A stretch of 64,000 nucleotides of DNA from Saturnia japonica. Lineage: Eukaryota > Arthropoda > Insecta > Lepidoptera > Saturniidae. The notes under the pieces were generated by a model, which saw only the letters and a program-made list of their open reading frames with translations, did no database searches and was not told the origin of the DNA. How positions within the stretch are numbered: position 1 is the stretch's first letter; each line of letters begins with the position of its first letter. Of the stretch, positions 33,720 through 45,612 are shown in pieces. The stretch spans positions 434,001 to 498,000 of the forward strand of contig CM065323.1 of the NCBI GenBank assembly GCA_033032175.1, written 5' to 3'. The position numbers and the translations under genes are program-made.

Positions 33720-36700
33720 TTATTTCTTCTTGTTCAAAGCCTTATCTGCTCCTTCAACAAATTTTTTTGGTAACCCATACTTCTCAATGAGGAGTTTCGC
33801 CACAAAGTGTGTCTGAAAACAAGATTGTAGTTAAAAATCATACAGTCTAACATGACAGTAAGTGACTAACACTATGGATAGTAACATTCTAAGCTTACAA
33901 TGATGAGGAAAATCAAAATATTAGATTTTGCAATAATTTTATTTGAACACTAGCTGATACCTGCAACTTAATCTATATTGTTTATTATATTATCAATCTA
34001 GCTGTGACCGTGGCTTCGCTCACGTGGACTACAGAATGTCCGCGCGGATATTGTTCCCCCGCTCCCGGTTATTTTAAATACAAAAATGCTTATTGTGGGT
34101 GATCCTTAGAAGATAGACTTACGTATACTCTCGTTGACCTTTTTGTTTCATATATCCTTTACAAGCAGTACAACCTAATCAATAGTAGAGCTATACTCAT
34201 TGCTTGTTGATAGCAATCTGTGTGTGTGTGCGGAATGCATAAACTTATAGCACAGCACATTTGGTTTGTGTCCGTGCTATTATCGCCAAGTGGTTACATG
34301 TGTATTAACTTGTATTATATTGCTTTTGAACTATATCTTATAGTTTTGTTATGGTACCTGGTCTCCCTGTACAAGTAGTTGGTCGTACTTAGAGCCAGGC
34401 GACCTGGTGATGGTGCACGAAGCCGCCACTCCTCGCTGACATGTTTGACTCAGTCCCGCAAGACTGAATCCAAACGATTCCAAGTTCGACACGAGCGTCA
34501 CCTGTCATCAAGCATTCAGAAAGTTCGTTAATGCTTCCGTGAAAGATTGTTAGAATATCACTTCCAGCCATCCAAATAATGAATTGGAAGGATCCTACTT
34601 CCCGCTTTTTACAGAATAGGGGTTCACAAGAAATGAGTGTACATAATATGTTTTATATATTATATTATATATTTTATACTTTTAACGTAATGAGCCATCC
34701 ATAAATTACGTCACACGTTTAGGGGGAAGGAGGGGTCGACGAAGTGTGACAAGGGGTGGGGAGGGGTCCCAGATTATGTGACATCACATTTTTTCAAAAT
34801 ATAATATTTTATATCTAAGTACATTTAGTAGAACTACTGACTTGGTGTTAGAAAAACGAAACTTTGAGAGTGCATGCATTGTTCTGGCTAATATTTGGAG
34901 CCAAATGGTGATTGATGATTTTCCTGTGGTTGCCGAATTCATTGCGCCAACAGATACTAGACTGGATATCGAACAGGCTAAGGTATTGAAAAATGATGCG
35001 ATTTGGTACGCACATCATGTATGTGAATCACAATATTTATTACAGATAGTAAAATGCGAGGATGTTCTATGTTGTGGTGTGCGACGATCTAGCCTTTGGC
35101 GACTAATACGAGAGGGGTTTTTACCACCACCTGTTTTGATGAAACAGACGTGTAACGGGTATGTTACCATAGAAAAAGATGACTGTGAAAGAAAATTCGC
35201 TCCACTGTTACTTCAGCTATCTTTGGATCTCCGAGCTTCATCATATTCCGTATCATACCATTCCGTATGATACCTATTGCCCCAGTGTCGAGGCATACTT
35301 ATTTAAGCGATCGTGTGGCATCTGTGGTCTATATTTTGCATCATACAAGGCCACTAACCTACACAAGAAATCACATAAAACGCAAGAAGAAGTATTGCCC
35401 ATCGCGAAAATTCAGCCTCAAAGAATTGCTGCTAGACGTGCCAGGGAAATTCTTTGTTTGAATGATGACAATGAAGCTTTATGGTTAGATGAAGAAGATG
35501 TTGATACAATGAATGTTTCTGATGTTAACTGTCCAAATGAGAACGATGTGGCTACTATGCCAGTTATAAATAATATAAAGGAATGGGTTCGAAGTCTATG
35601 GACTGAAGAGGATTAAGTTTTTATCTTTCATTAAAGTGATTTTTTTTAATGTTTTGTTAATTTTTATACCTTTGTTTGATTTGATGTCGATTTTATTGAA
35701 AAATAATTTAAATGGAAATTAAAATAATTTCCGAACACTGCTGTTTTAATTTCGTAAATTTCTAATTATAAAATTGCAAAATATGAGACTTCACCCTAAG
35801 TTGAGCGGGGGTCTCACAAATCATGGGTCAAAAATCATGAAATTCGTGTGACGTAATTTATGGATGGCCCCTAATTAGAAAGAAAATTATACAATAAGTT
35901 GTTTGGTCTCATAATAATTATTTGAAAGATTTTCTGTTTTACTTTTTTTGACAACATATTATTACATCGACATGTAAGTCGAAATAAAATTAATACCTTT
36001 ACCAACCATTTATAAAAAATGACTAAAATGTTAAGTACTAAAATATTTATTTTCTGTAAAATTTGTCTTTTTTTATTCATTTGGTTATTTTTTGTCATCT
36101 GATAGTTTGTTTTTAGACTTTTGCAGTTTTAAATTAATGAATAATAAGCAGAATCCAAATTAATAAAACTTAATTGTCAAAAATATCCATGGCATTTTGT
36201 TTAACACCACTTTTTTTTTGCTTTCCTCTAAATTTGTCTACAAGTGTCAATCAGAACACACTTTTAATAATTGTACTGATATCGAAATAAATAAAGTAAG
36301 AGTAGACAATATACATATATTCGCCTCATACAAGTAGCGTCTAATGTTGTTTCTTTTCAACAAGAATTTTAGCCAAGCGACAGAATGAGACAGGTAGTAG
36401 GTACCTAACGTAAGTGTCTGTCTACATTGTGCGGAAGAAAATTTTAAATTTCTTAATCAAATTTTAGTTTTCATTAAAATTAGTTTCGCTAGCATTCAAT
36501 TGAATGAATAGCCGGAGGAAGAGGAACGAGAACGAGAACGGAGAAGGAAGAACGAGGAAGAGTTGACGGGGATTTAGTAGATCCAGTCACAAGTCCCACA
36601 TAGTTTTTATTATTTTATTCCGCGACTGGTCCCTGTGGTTTATTTGTAAATGGTTTATATTACATAGTTCCGTATACTTGGTGATTGATTACCTTTTTGT

Positions 36701-39700
36701 TACCGCTTCTGGTAGCCACTTGCATTTTGATAGGTTCCAGCTTAGTCTTAACAAGTTTTACAGTGCCATCGGAGAACCTCATCTCTGTGCTCGCCGTCAT
36801 CTTGTTCTGAACTCCTGACATCAACACGTCCCACTTTACGTTCTCCTAGAGTCACGTCAAATTACATTTTACCAAAATTTCAATACACGTCAAATTTTTA
36901 CCAAAATGTCTAACAATTTTGATCTCATGGGCTTTTCTTGGTTTATTACATTTAACAGAAAAATTAGATTCAGCATCAATAGGATTAAATTGAATTAAAA
37001 CTGACATTTTACTTCAATGCGTAATTGGAAAAACTTGGAAAAATAGTAAAACGAACAAAGCACATGCCTGTTCTTGTTTTCCAAGTATTTTGGCGAGTAG
37101 AGCATCGAGGGTCACGGCACCTTTCACTAGCGAAGAGTTCAGATTATTTCGCTTCACGTAGTCTGTTAGTGTGGTCCGGACCTCGACGGGAGTAAGCGCC
37201 GTACCTTTCCTAAACATTTTTAAATACTTAGTATATAATATGCACATAGTACCATGATGGATTATAGGTTTGATTTTAGAAATTCAGAACATTACACAAG
37301 TGACTAGAAATAAGTATAAGGGACAAAAACATTTTATTTACTGATTAAGTGTATAATTATTTAAATTAATACTTTTATTAAAATATCTTTTTCTTGTAAT
37401 TTTATTGTAATATCTAGTTAAATAATTTACGTAGTAATTTAAGTTTTAAAATTTGTTGTGTGTGATATGTTTTCGGGAACTGATTTTTAATAATATTTCT
37501 AGTTAATACGGCGCATAAATTGAATGGATATACAAGTTTATTACGAAAATAATATGAATACTTAATTTGCCAAATCAATCAACTTCATGAAACAAATATC
37601 TAAAAAAACGAATACATACATACTACAACCTCCCAACGGGTAGGCAGAGACCACGTCCTTCCAGTTGCTACAATCTTCGCATAAATCTTTCACTTCTTCA
37701 ACATCCATCAATATTTTCATGCATGCTCATCGGTTTAGAGTACTCTAGATATTTGACCTTTCTTCAGAATGTCCCCCATTTGATCAAGGAATGTTCATCT
37801 AGGCTTTCCTCTTCCAACACAGTCAGTCTCATTGACACTCGTCTTATAGATTTATTGTCATTCTACTTTTATTCATCTCTCTACACGCCCAAACTATCTA
37901 AGCATACATTTTTCAATAGTATATCTATATTATATTATTTTATTATTATTAAATTATAAATTCAAATAAACGGTGTAGACTGTACTATATTAACAGAGCA
38001 ATTTGTTATGATTAAATATACAGTGTAAACTCTTTATAACGTTATCCTTTATAACAATAAACTCCCTATAACGTTAAAGTGAGCCCGACTTGGTTGGTTT
38101 GCGTTAAAACCCACATATTGAAACACTCTTTATAGCGATACGCCATTCTCTATTACGAAGAAATGTGTTCATATTTTTAGACAGTAAATATTTATTATCG
38201 GTATTATTGTTTATTATCAGGTAACAAAAGACTTTGAAGCTCCGAAACATCCGAGGTCGGTCTAGCTTTTGTTATCCTTAATTGCCTTGAACACGTGCAG
38301 TATGACGCATTGTTTTCTCGGAAGTGATGGTCTTCGACCAAGCATACTGGGTACCTATCGTATTATCAGTCGTAAACCTACTTTGAAACTGTAACATGAC
38401 CAGTAAACGGAAAGCGATTAGTGTTGACGAAAAAGTTTGATAGAAGAAGATATGAATAGAATACATAAAATAATACAAAACAAGTATTGGCGTAGCAAAA
38501 AACGTCAGACAAAGTTATCAGACTATATGTGTAAACAATAATTTATAAGCATTTATTATCTAAGACATACATATTAAAAATTCTTGTTAATTTCGTTGTT
38601 TTTTTTTGTTCACTCCATATAACGATAGCTCTCTATAACGACAAAAAATGCTCAGTCCCTTGAGTTTCGTTATAAAGAGTTTACACTGTAGTTAAATATA
38701 ATAAAATCCAAAAAGTAAAGGAATTGATTTGACAAGTGAAGTATTAGAAAATGTGGTCCTGACTTGACGGGTGCGAAGAGGTCTGCGACGGCGGCCGTTA
38801 CGCAGTACAGTTCGCGCACTGTGGGCGGGGTGTACTCGTCGTCGGGGGCGAGGTCTGCGGGCGCGGGGCGGGGAGCAGGGCGGGACGCGTGGTGCGCGCG
38901 CACAGCCCCGTGGGTCACGTTAACCGCCGTTACGGCGTCCACGCCCTTCTCGACCTCGCGGACCTCGATCAAACCTTCCTTCGACACACAACCATCCTTA
39001 TATAAGACAAGACAATTTTTAACAAATTAGAAAACCAACTTCAATGGTTTTGAGGAGTTCCCTGGTGTATCTTCGAATTCGAGATCCAATGTCAATGAAA
39101 TTAAGATGGGACTACCCTTAAGAGGGAAAATACTGAAACACATGATGTATTGCTTAAATAACTGTATACCGTTAATAAAATTAACTATTAACAGGGTCAG
39201 ATTTCAAACGATAGGAGTTTCAACACTGGGGTCCCGACGATATGAGTTTTATTTTAAAACTAGCTGTGCCCGTGGCTTCGCTCACGTGGACTAAAGAATT
39301 CCCCGCGAATCTTGCTACCCGCTCCCCGCTATTTTAAGGCCAAAAATGCTTATTGTGAGTGTTCCTTATAAGATAAAGGTATACTCTCCCGGACTTTTTG
39401 TAAGCCTTTTTAATGCCTATTAATTATGTGGTACATTAATTTGTTATATCTCTTATGGTTTACTCAGCATAAGCCATTTAAGCACCCGAATTGATTCACC
39501 ATGACCAGTTTTTTTCATTTGTGCGGAACTCTTTCTTTTTCTAAAATAAAAGTAGCCTAAGTTACTCTCTATATCACTGTCTATCAGTGAAAGTCCCGTC
39601 AAAATCGGTCCAACCGTGTCGGAGACTACCCGGAACAAACAGACAGACAGACAAAAAATTTAATAATGGGCTTTTTGTGATAAGTTTCGTATATACTCTC

Positions 39701-42700
39701 ATTTAGTAAAAAACTGTTATTTTGACATTACAAACAGACACTTCAATTTTATTAATTGTACAGATGAAAAAATAGCTCTCATGGTATAAAAAAAAACATT
39801 TCAAATCATATTCAAAATTGTTCGAGGTCTCCAAATACTTCTTACCCCGGGACCTATTATTCCTAAAATTGGGCTTGCCAATTAAAATTAAGTAAGTAAT
39901 ATTCAAATTAATTAAGACGTGCAACTATATAGATAAAGACTCTAATAGTCCCAATAGACAGTAATAGTGTCGATAGATGTGAATCCACCTACAGTCTCAG
40001 TCCCAGTCAATAATGAACTTAGCAATAAAGCGGGTAGAATGATATTACAACAAAAAAAAAACGGTTTACCTTTTGCATCGCCTCTAGGAACTTTCCTACT
40101 TTCTTGTACGTTGATTTCTTGACATCTAATGTATGATCAGGTGGACACAGCGGAATCAAATTATTTCTGAAAGCATCTAGATTTTTGTTATCTTACATCG
40201 TGCATCTCTTCGCTATCTTATTGTTTGGTCCTTACGACGCGGCGCAAGCAATATTACAGTAATTTCAATAACTACAACAAATAATTAAAAAAGGAAAATA
40301 AGATGTTGATAATCCCGATCGAGTTTTTTGTCGGCTCTTCTCGATGTCTGGGATGTTTTCCGAACCGGTGGTAGTGTTTGGATGTTCATAAGTGCCTTCT
40401 TAGGGCCTAAATTGAATAATAAATATTTTGTTTTTGGGTCGTGGTGGTCGAATGGTTTAGACTGGCGGAATATCGATTTGATCGATGTCCACAAGTTCGA
40501 ATCTCGTCATACATTTATTATTTCAAATTGGTAATATTATCGGCTGACGGAGAAGGTAATCATCGTGATGAAACCTGAACACTTGAGAAGTGTTCTTGCA
40601 GTGGCACTGTATGTGATAAAAATATAGAACTGTTTATTTCTTGGCGTTTGAAATCGCCAATATGTGGTGTGGCGATTATGCCCTTCCTTCCCTTGGAAAG
40701 AGGCCTTAGCCCAATATTGAGACACTAACAGACTGGTATTATTATTATCACTAGCGATCGCCTTAAGCTCTAAATTCGACCAGCGACTTTTTGATCATAG
40801 ACTATTTTCTGTTTGACATTTGTAGTATTCATGAACCTAAACATCACTTATCTAATCACTTGCTGTCACTTTTTATTGAGTGACAATGTCAATTATTTGG
40901 GGGGGGGGGGGGTTTAAGTTCAATGGCTACTGGTCGGCTTAGGATTCGCAGTATTAATTAATTTTATTGAATATATTTTAGTAACAGATATTATAGATAA
41001 GTTTTAGCTTTCTACATTCTTTCTCCATGTAAACTTTAACCATGCCAAATCTCAGTCTTCCGTGCACGCTATACGCTTAAAAAGGTACCGATAGCTTTTT
41101 AGATACATACAACTTGTATTCTTTGAAAATCTCTGTTCAGTACACACACTGAATCTGTTTAAAACCAATCATTTGTCTTAAGTTCAATGAGTCTTTAAAT
41201 ATGCATAAGCCAATCCTATAGTGCACTAAGATATATAGTTTATACTTTTCTTTTTCTCCTCTCTTTCCCTCTTATTGCTACGACAGTTAAATTCGAGTTT
41301 GAATCTGAACGGCAAACTAAATAACATTTCTGAAACTTTAACTCAGCAGCGTCCTGGTGAGTTTCTTTGCTTCTTTATCCCTTAGTATTGTTGTGCATAA
41401 GATGTAATCTACATGGAAAGACGGCCCGAATAATATGCAAGACAATTTTTTTAAATCAAATAAACCAGCAGTCAACACCAATACTCAATAGTGTTGAGAC
41501 ATAGATTTTACTTTTAATTTTTTATATTTGCTTACTTTTATTTGAGGTTTTGGGTTCGATCCCAGGTCGAGCAAAATGTTATTGAGTTTCTCTATGAAAT
41601 TCTCAGTAGCAGCTTGGACTTTGACTTTGTGCCCGATTAAACATACTCGGCGAAATGTGGGTGTACATTAGTGCACCTCAGCCTAACCCTTCGGGGATAC
41701 AAGAGCGATTCTATAATGACTTTGAAAATGATCAATAAATACATAGGTCAATAGCATACATAATATATAGAATGTTGTTTATCTTTGTATTGCACGTCCT
41801 TGCAGGGAAATCCCAATAACAATTGAATTAGCAGCGGACGATTATGAGATATCTCGATTATAGCCATTAGTAATTACTAATATTAGTAGATATTTCGGTG
41901 ATGAGTTTTTATAATATCTACGTCAACTGCGTAAATATGTACCCATTGTCTAGATCAGCTATTCCTAAAATGGGTTCCATAGAAAATTCACCAGGGCTTC
42001 GCAAAACATTTGTCATTGAATTGCTTTTTCACTTAACATAGAATAGAAAAAAAGACATTTGTTTTAGAGTTCAGTATGTTTAAAAGTTTAGGAATTGCTG
42101 ATCTAGTTATAGGAAACTCGGCGTTACTGTATACTTTATTAATTTAGGATATTTTACCTGTACAATAAACTAGTCTTGATAGGTAGTTCTACACTCTTGC
42201 CTTCTAGTTTCAGGAAGGACAGCAAACACCACCTGAGAAGACCGTCCATGTCTGTCGGTATGTCTGACTCAATCAGGGAATGTTCTGGAAAAAATATATA
42301 TGAAAATGATGACTTGCTTTTGAAGTAATAATGGCTCAGTTGGTATAATGTACGGACTCCACGTCGATAACGTCGTGAGTTCGAATCCCTGTAATGAACC
42401 TGAGCACCCCGTGAAGGAAAACATTGTGATGAAATCATAGCATGGTAGTAAGACTTTTCTAATGCCCGCCCGGTTAGCTATTACACTCAAGATGAAAATC
42501 ACTCTTCAATAGGTGTATTCTGGTAGCTGCACTTGAGACCCAGTCTTCCGCTAGGCTTCGTGTACCTACCATCTTCACCCACATTATTACTTAAGATCAG
42601 GTCTGATTGCGGCCACAAAGCTAAACCTATAAAGATTTAAAAAAAACCGCCTCAATATCTAGGCCCAGTTATGTTTCCCAGCTTAAGTTTTTATTCATAT

Positions 42701-45612
42701 AGTTATTTAATATTACATTGCTAATTGCATATTATATGTTACTTAAGTTAAAGAAATAACTTATTTACCTGTAACCATACCATGTTCAGATATATCTTCA
42801 CTGTCCTCATTCTGTATTGTTTTTATAACAGTGTCAGGTATAATACGAGGTTCATTTGGCACTGGTGCTGCTACTGGTTTGGACTCTTGTTTGCCGAGTG
42901 TTGGCCATTCATCTTTTACTGGTGGTTGAATATTTAACTGAAAAGATTTATAATAATAATAATATTTTATTGGAACAATAAATAATATGATGAAAGATAC
43001 AACAAAAGAACTACAACAATTAATGCTGATCTTTATGATGAGCAATATTTAGAGTTGTAGAGTATTTATGTGTGTGTATGTTCTTATTTGTGTGCTAGAA
43101 TGTGTATTTTTCGAAGAGGGAATAAAATAATCGATATTTTAGATGTATCTGAATATGATTTAAGTGTAAAAAGCCAATGAGCAATGCGTATTTTGCATTT
43201 ACGGTAGGTAAGGGGAAAATGTTTAGTTTTTTTAAAGTCTATTATATAGAACTAGACTTGGAAAGATAAACTGCCTTCTAAGTACAGCGAAACTGGAAAA
43301 ATCATTCACACATCATCAACTATGTCAGTTCTATGAAACATTGTGGTGTGATTTTTTAAATAAAACTTACAATAATTATGGGAGTACATTTATACAATTG
43401 TTATTTAAGCATTAGGACTGTTATTGTGGGAACTAAAAAAAATAAACTATTTTTTTTTAGTGAATTAATGAATACTAAAGTGGTAGTACAAAATAATTAT
43501 ACCAATACATGGCCATAGCAATAGCTAAATGGGCAGTTAAGTAAAAAGTTCGCCAGTTCTCAGCGTGTAGTAATACCTGAACAACACTTAGATAGAAAAG
43601 AGTGGCACAACATGTGTGAACTAATGGTGACATGCTATGTTAGGTTAGGTTGGAATTCTTATAAAAAGTAACTTAAACTGGCAGATTTGATACCAACTAA
43701 TTCTTATTTGACAACTGACTACACTTTAGTGCTCAATCTTTCTTTCTAACAAAATTAATGGTGTATTAAATGACTCCTAATAGTTATTTTGTTATAAATC
43801 TTTTTTTCTTGTTCTTGATTTTTGTTTCTTGTGTCTTATTTCTTGACAGCCACTACTGTGTCTAATAATTAAGCTTTTACCATGATCTAGGTGGCACTAA
43901 GATTACATTTACCTCTCCAATAATAGCAGCAAGATTCTCTTCCCCGTCAATGTATCCATGTGAACAAGGTCCCAGTTTTGGCCTCTCAATCTTACCAAAT
44001 TTAGAGTCTTTACACAACTGATCACCATATACATGCAAGGTGTCTAAGCAAACTCCACTGAAATTGTAAATGTCAGTTTGACATTATTCACTTGGCATAA
44101 TCTTGTCAACAAATGTTAGTGAAACATTATTCTAGACATATTTTTCTTAGAATTAGAAAACAGGTATGCTGGTTATGTCATGTTAAGTGATTACTGTAAG
44201 TGTTACCAATATCTTTTAATAACTTATATAAAACAGGACTACAGTACTAATCACAATATGTATTTTGCAACACAAGAAAATAACACAACATTCCAAATAT
44301 TGCTAATTTATTGGAGTATAAGGGTATGTAGTACATGCATGGTGGTAGAGCATTTTCTAACGTCCACCTGGCTAGCTACCACTCTTAAGTAAAAAATCTG
44401 TCACCAAGCACGTATAGGGGTGTTCCGGCAGCTGCACACAAGAGCTGGTATCACTCTAGGCTTAGCGTGTTATCATTTTGGGTAACATCACTTAGCAACA
44501 AGTGAAGCTGTGGGTAAACGCTAAACCTATAAATAATTTAAAAAAAAACTATCACACCATATTATCAAACCTGGACATATTTTCCCAATTTGTTTTAATG
44601 TTACTAATTACAGAGCACAATAAACATACACCTCACGTTGTCTTTGTTTCTTTTTATCAAAAATTACAGAAATAAAATAAATACACCAAAATGGATTTAT
44701 AGTAGTTATTAAAAAAAAAAATAATATAGGTTGCATGGTGACATGTTTATGTAAAAATAAATATATTTTTTTTGTATAAATTAAATTGTTTTATTAGTCT
44801 TAGATTCATTACCATCAAATATTTATACAGCTTACAGAAATATGGTTGTCAAGTAACAGAAATTGAGTTCACAGAGGTTGAAAACATTTTGATATTGAAT
44901 TATATAAATAGGATAATATTTAAACATTATTACTCACGCTGCTCTAAGCAACATGTCTGCACTAGACATTGTAGCTCGACCAATTATTCCAGTGGCCATG
45001 TTGTCCATAGTGTGAACACCTATAATAGCCCCTCGTTGGAATACTGGAAAACCAGCACCCTTGGTGGCAGATTTACCCCTGGGAGATATAGTGGAGCACC
45101 ACCTTGAACCTGAAATAGTTCTATTGTGTAGGGTTGAACCTCTAGTAGCTATTACTTCAGCGCTACGAGGCTTGTCATGAGTATCATATTTAAAATAGAG
45201 GTGACATTACCTTTGGTAAAACTGGACTATGTATAGTGATTGTTGGAACTAAATCTGGCACTTTCCATAAAGCACACACGGTAGGGACCAAACCATCTTG
45301 TGTTTCTATTACCATAGGTACACTGTCGACTGCGTAAACATTCACTATTTCCCCAGAATATAGTATTAACTTCATACATATACAATTTGATTTTGCCGGT
45401 ACAATTTCTTTGATTTTCTCTTCAGTAATTGAAGGAAATTCATCTTGCAGACGTTGCGCTAAATGCTTTCTACAACAAAGCAAGAAATAAAAACTATAAA
45501 ACTACTCATTTCTTAATATTGTTTTGATTTTATAGAAGATAAGGTTAATATACTTTTCAGAATTTTTCAATGAATTGTTTGATTTTAGCTTATATGGCTT
45601 AGCGAACATCAT
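33720..45612 (-). CDS. eIF2D: Translation factor eIF2D (ligatin), 12 exons
   Basis: eIF2D delivers initiator tRNA to the 40S P site independently of eIF2 and helps recycle ribosomes. Exons, 5' to 3': 45612-45554, 45469-45211, 45109-44938, 44057-43913, 42937-42769, 42284-42158, 40166-40070, 38996-38764, 37209-37068, 36845-36693, 34501-34358, 33812-33720. They give about 597 aa (human 584). MFAKPYKLKSN opens the MCT-like N-domain (about 1-95). PUA follows (95-210), then an acidic linker, a winged helix with LDVKKSTYKKVGKFLEAMQ (about 270-385), SWIB/MDM2 (about 410-475) and SUI1 with RSGNKKVTLVSNLESFG (about 490-590). Phases agree at all junctions. Exon 3 lacks one base after LPGVNLPP, so the frame breaks there. 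The intron after exon 9 starts with GC. Met at 45609 is the alternative start and matches the human N-terminus. Exon 8 is unusually GC-rich. Confidence 0.95.
33998..34150 (+). repeat. RTE-like repeat fragment in eIF2D last intron
   Basis: Starts CTAGCTGTGACCGTGGCTTC and continues CGCTCACGTGGACTAC, then AAAAATGCTTATTGTG. The same order occurs at 39260-39400, so these are two copies of one retroelement 3' region. Confidence 0.65.
34692..35871 (+). mobile_element. Unclassified DNA transposon with ~26-bp inverted ends, in eIF2D intron
   Basis: The left end GAGCCATCCATAAATTACGT is matched by the inverted right end GGGCCATCCATAAATTACGT. Pairing continues to CACACG. TAAT flanks both sides (34688-34691, 35872-35875), a possible 4-bp duplication. 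G-rich subterminal runs (GGGGGAAGGAGGGGTCG) sit inside the left end. The interior encodes the C-terminal part of an unfamiliar protein with a zinc finger (next entry). I cannot place it in a superfamily. Confidence 0.75.
34842..35616 (+). pseudogene. Zinc-finger protein remnant of the unclassified transposon
   Basis: Two overlapping frames form one degraded protein. The first (34842-35270) has ESQYLLQIVKCEDVLCCG and FLPPPV. The second (open from 35179, relevant from about 35275) has YCPSVEAYL, then a clear C2H2 finger (RSCGICGLYFASYKATNLHK and onward, spacing C-x2-C-x12-H-x3-H) and an acidic tail ending IKEWVRSLWTEED. A one-base shift near 35250-35275 separates them, beside a short inverted repeat (GTATCATAC/GTATGATAC). 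The N-terminus is missing. I recall similar ESQYLLQIVKC-YCPSV proteins as multicopy genes in invertebrate genomes but cannot name the family. Confidence 0.6.
37620..37740 (-). repeat. Retroelement-tail-like fragment in eIF2D intron
   Basis: Contains CCTCCCAACGGGTAGGCAGAG and CACGTCCTTCCAGTTGCTAC, interrupted, blocks I associate with common lepidopteran LINE ends. Non-coding here. Confidence 0.35.
38021..38688 (+). mobile_element. Short Tigger/pogo-like element in eIF2D intron
   Basis: Inverted ends share CAGTGTAAACTCTTTATAACG, interrupted by nothing but written here as the left terminus from 38021; the right terminus ends at 38688. TA flanks both (38019-38020, 38689-38690). A 15-codon relic at 38396-38440 (MTSKRKAISVDEKV then stop) is the start of a Tigger transposase, matching the longer copy at 29254. 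Everything after it is deleted. Length 668 bp; opposite in orientation to eIF2D transcription. Confidence 0.85.
39043..39117 (+). repeat. Fragment of the dispersed foldback repeat
   Basis: Contains TCAATGGTTTTGAGGAGTTC and GTGTATCTTCGAA, then AAGATGGGACTACCC. It matches an arm of the copy at 58867-59145. Confidence 0.55.
39260..39670 (+). repeat. RTE-like retroelement 3' region in eIF2D intron
   Basis: Starts CTAGCTGTGCCCGTGGCTTC. Further on it has AAAAGTAGCCTAAGTTACTC, then CAAAATCGGTCCAACCGTG and ACAGACAGACAGACAAAAA. This is the characteristic non-coding tail of lepidopteran RTE-type elements, here about 410 bp. Confidence 0.7.
40330..40750 (+). repeat. tRNA-derived SINE with preceding repeat block
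   Basis: 40345-40425 is a copy of the dispersed repeat also at 1994-2075. From about 40440 a tRNA-like head follows, with a degenerate A box (GTGGTCGAATGG) and B box (AGTTCGAATCT at 40496-40506). The tail AGAGGCCTTAGCCCAATATTGAG with ACAGACTGG and a short ATT run is a typical lepidopteran SINE/LINE end. Located in an eIF2D intron. Confidence 0.6.
40899..40912 (+). repeat. 14-nt G run
   Basis: Uninterrupted guanine homopolymer in an eIF2D intron; probably length-variable. Confidence 0.85.
41555..41720 (+). repeat. tRNA-derived SINE fragment
   Basis: Contains the B-box-like GGGTTCGATCCCAGG, then TATGAAATTCTCAGTAGCAG and CACCTCAGCCTAACCCTTCG. I recognise this as a common lepidopteran SINE. It lies in an eIF2D intron in antisense orientation. 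Confidence 0.65.
42330..42645 (+). repeat. Nearly complete tRNA-derived SINE
   Basis: A perfect RNA polymerase III A box (TGGCTCAGTTGG, 42332-42343) and a near-perfect B box (AGTTCGAATCC, 42378-42388) have tRNA spacing. The body follows (CATGGTAGTAAGACTTTTC, CCCGGTTAGCTA, TTCTGGTAGCTGCACTTGAG) and ends GCTAAACCTATAAAG. Related bodies lie at 44325, 51560, 56105 and 62195. This copy is the best preserved. It sits in the intron after eIF2D exon 5. Confidence 0.75.
43640..43651 (+). repeat. Short telomere-like TTAGG repeat
   Basis: TTAGGTTAGGTT is two and a half copies of the insect telomeric pentamer. It is too short to imply a telomere. Confidence 0.5.
44325..44545 (+). repeat. SINE body fragment
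   Basis: Carries CATGGTGGTAGAGCATTTTC, CACCTGGCTAGCTACC and TTCCGGCAGCTGCACAC, and ends GCTAAACCTATAAA. It is the same family as 42330-42645 without the tRNA head. Confidence 0.65.

Noticed and set aside
40496..40506. Possible tRNA gene from B-box match
   Set aside because: Head of a SINE; A box degenerate and no acceptor stem.
42332..42388. Possible functional tRNA gene (perfect A and near-perfect B box)
   Set aside because: No cloverleaf acceptor stem is evident, and the sequence continues into the SINE body shared by other copies.
43640..43651. Telomeric TTAGG tract
   Set aside because: Only two and a half units; expected by chance or as a short interstitial remnant.
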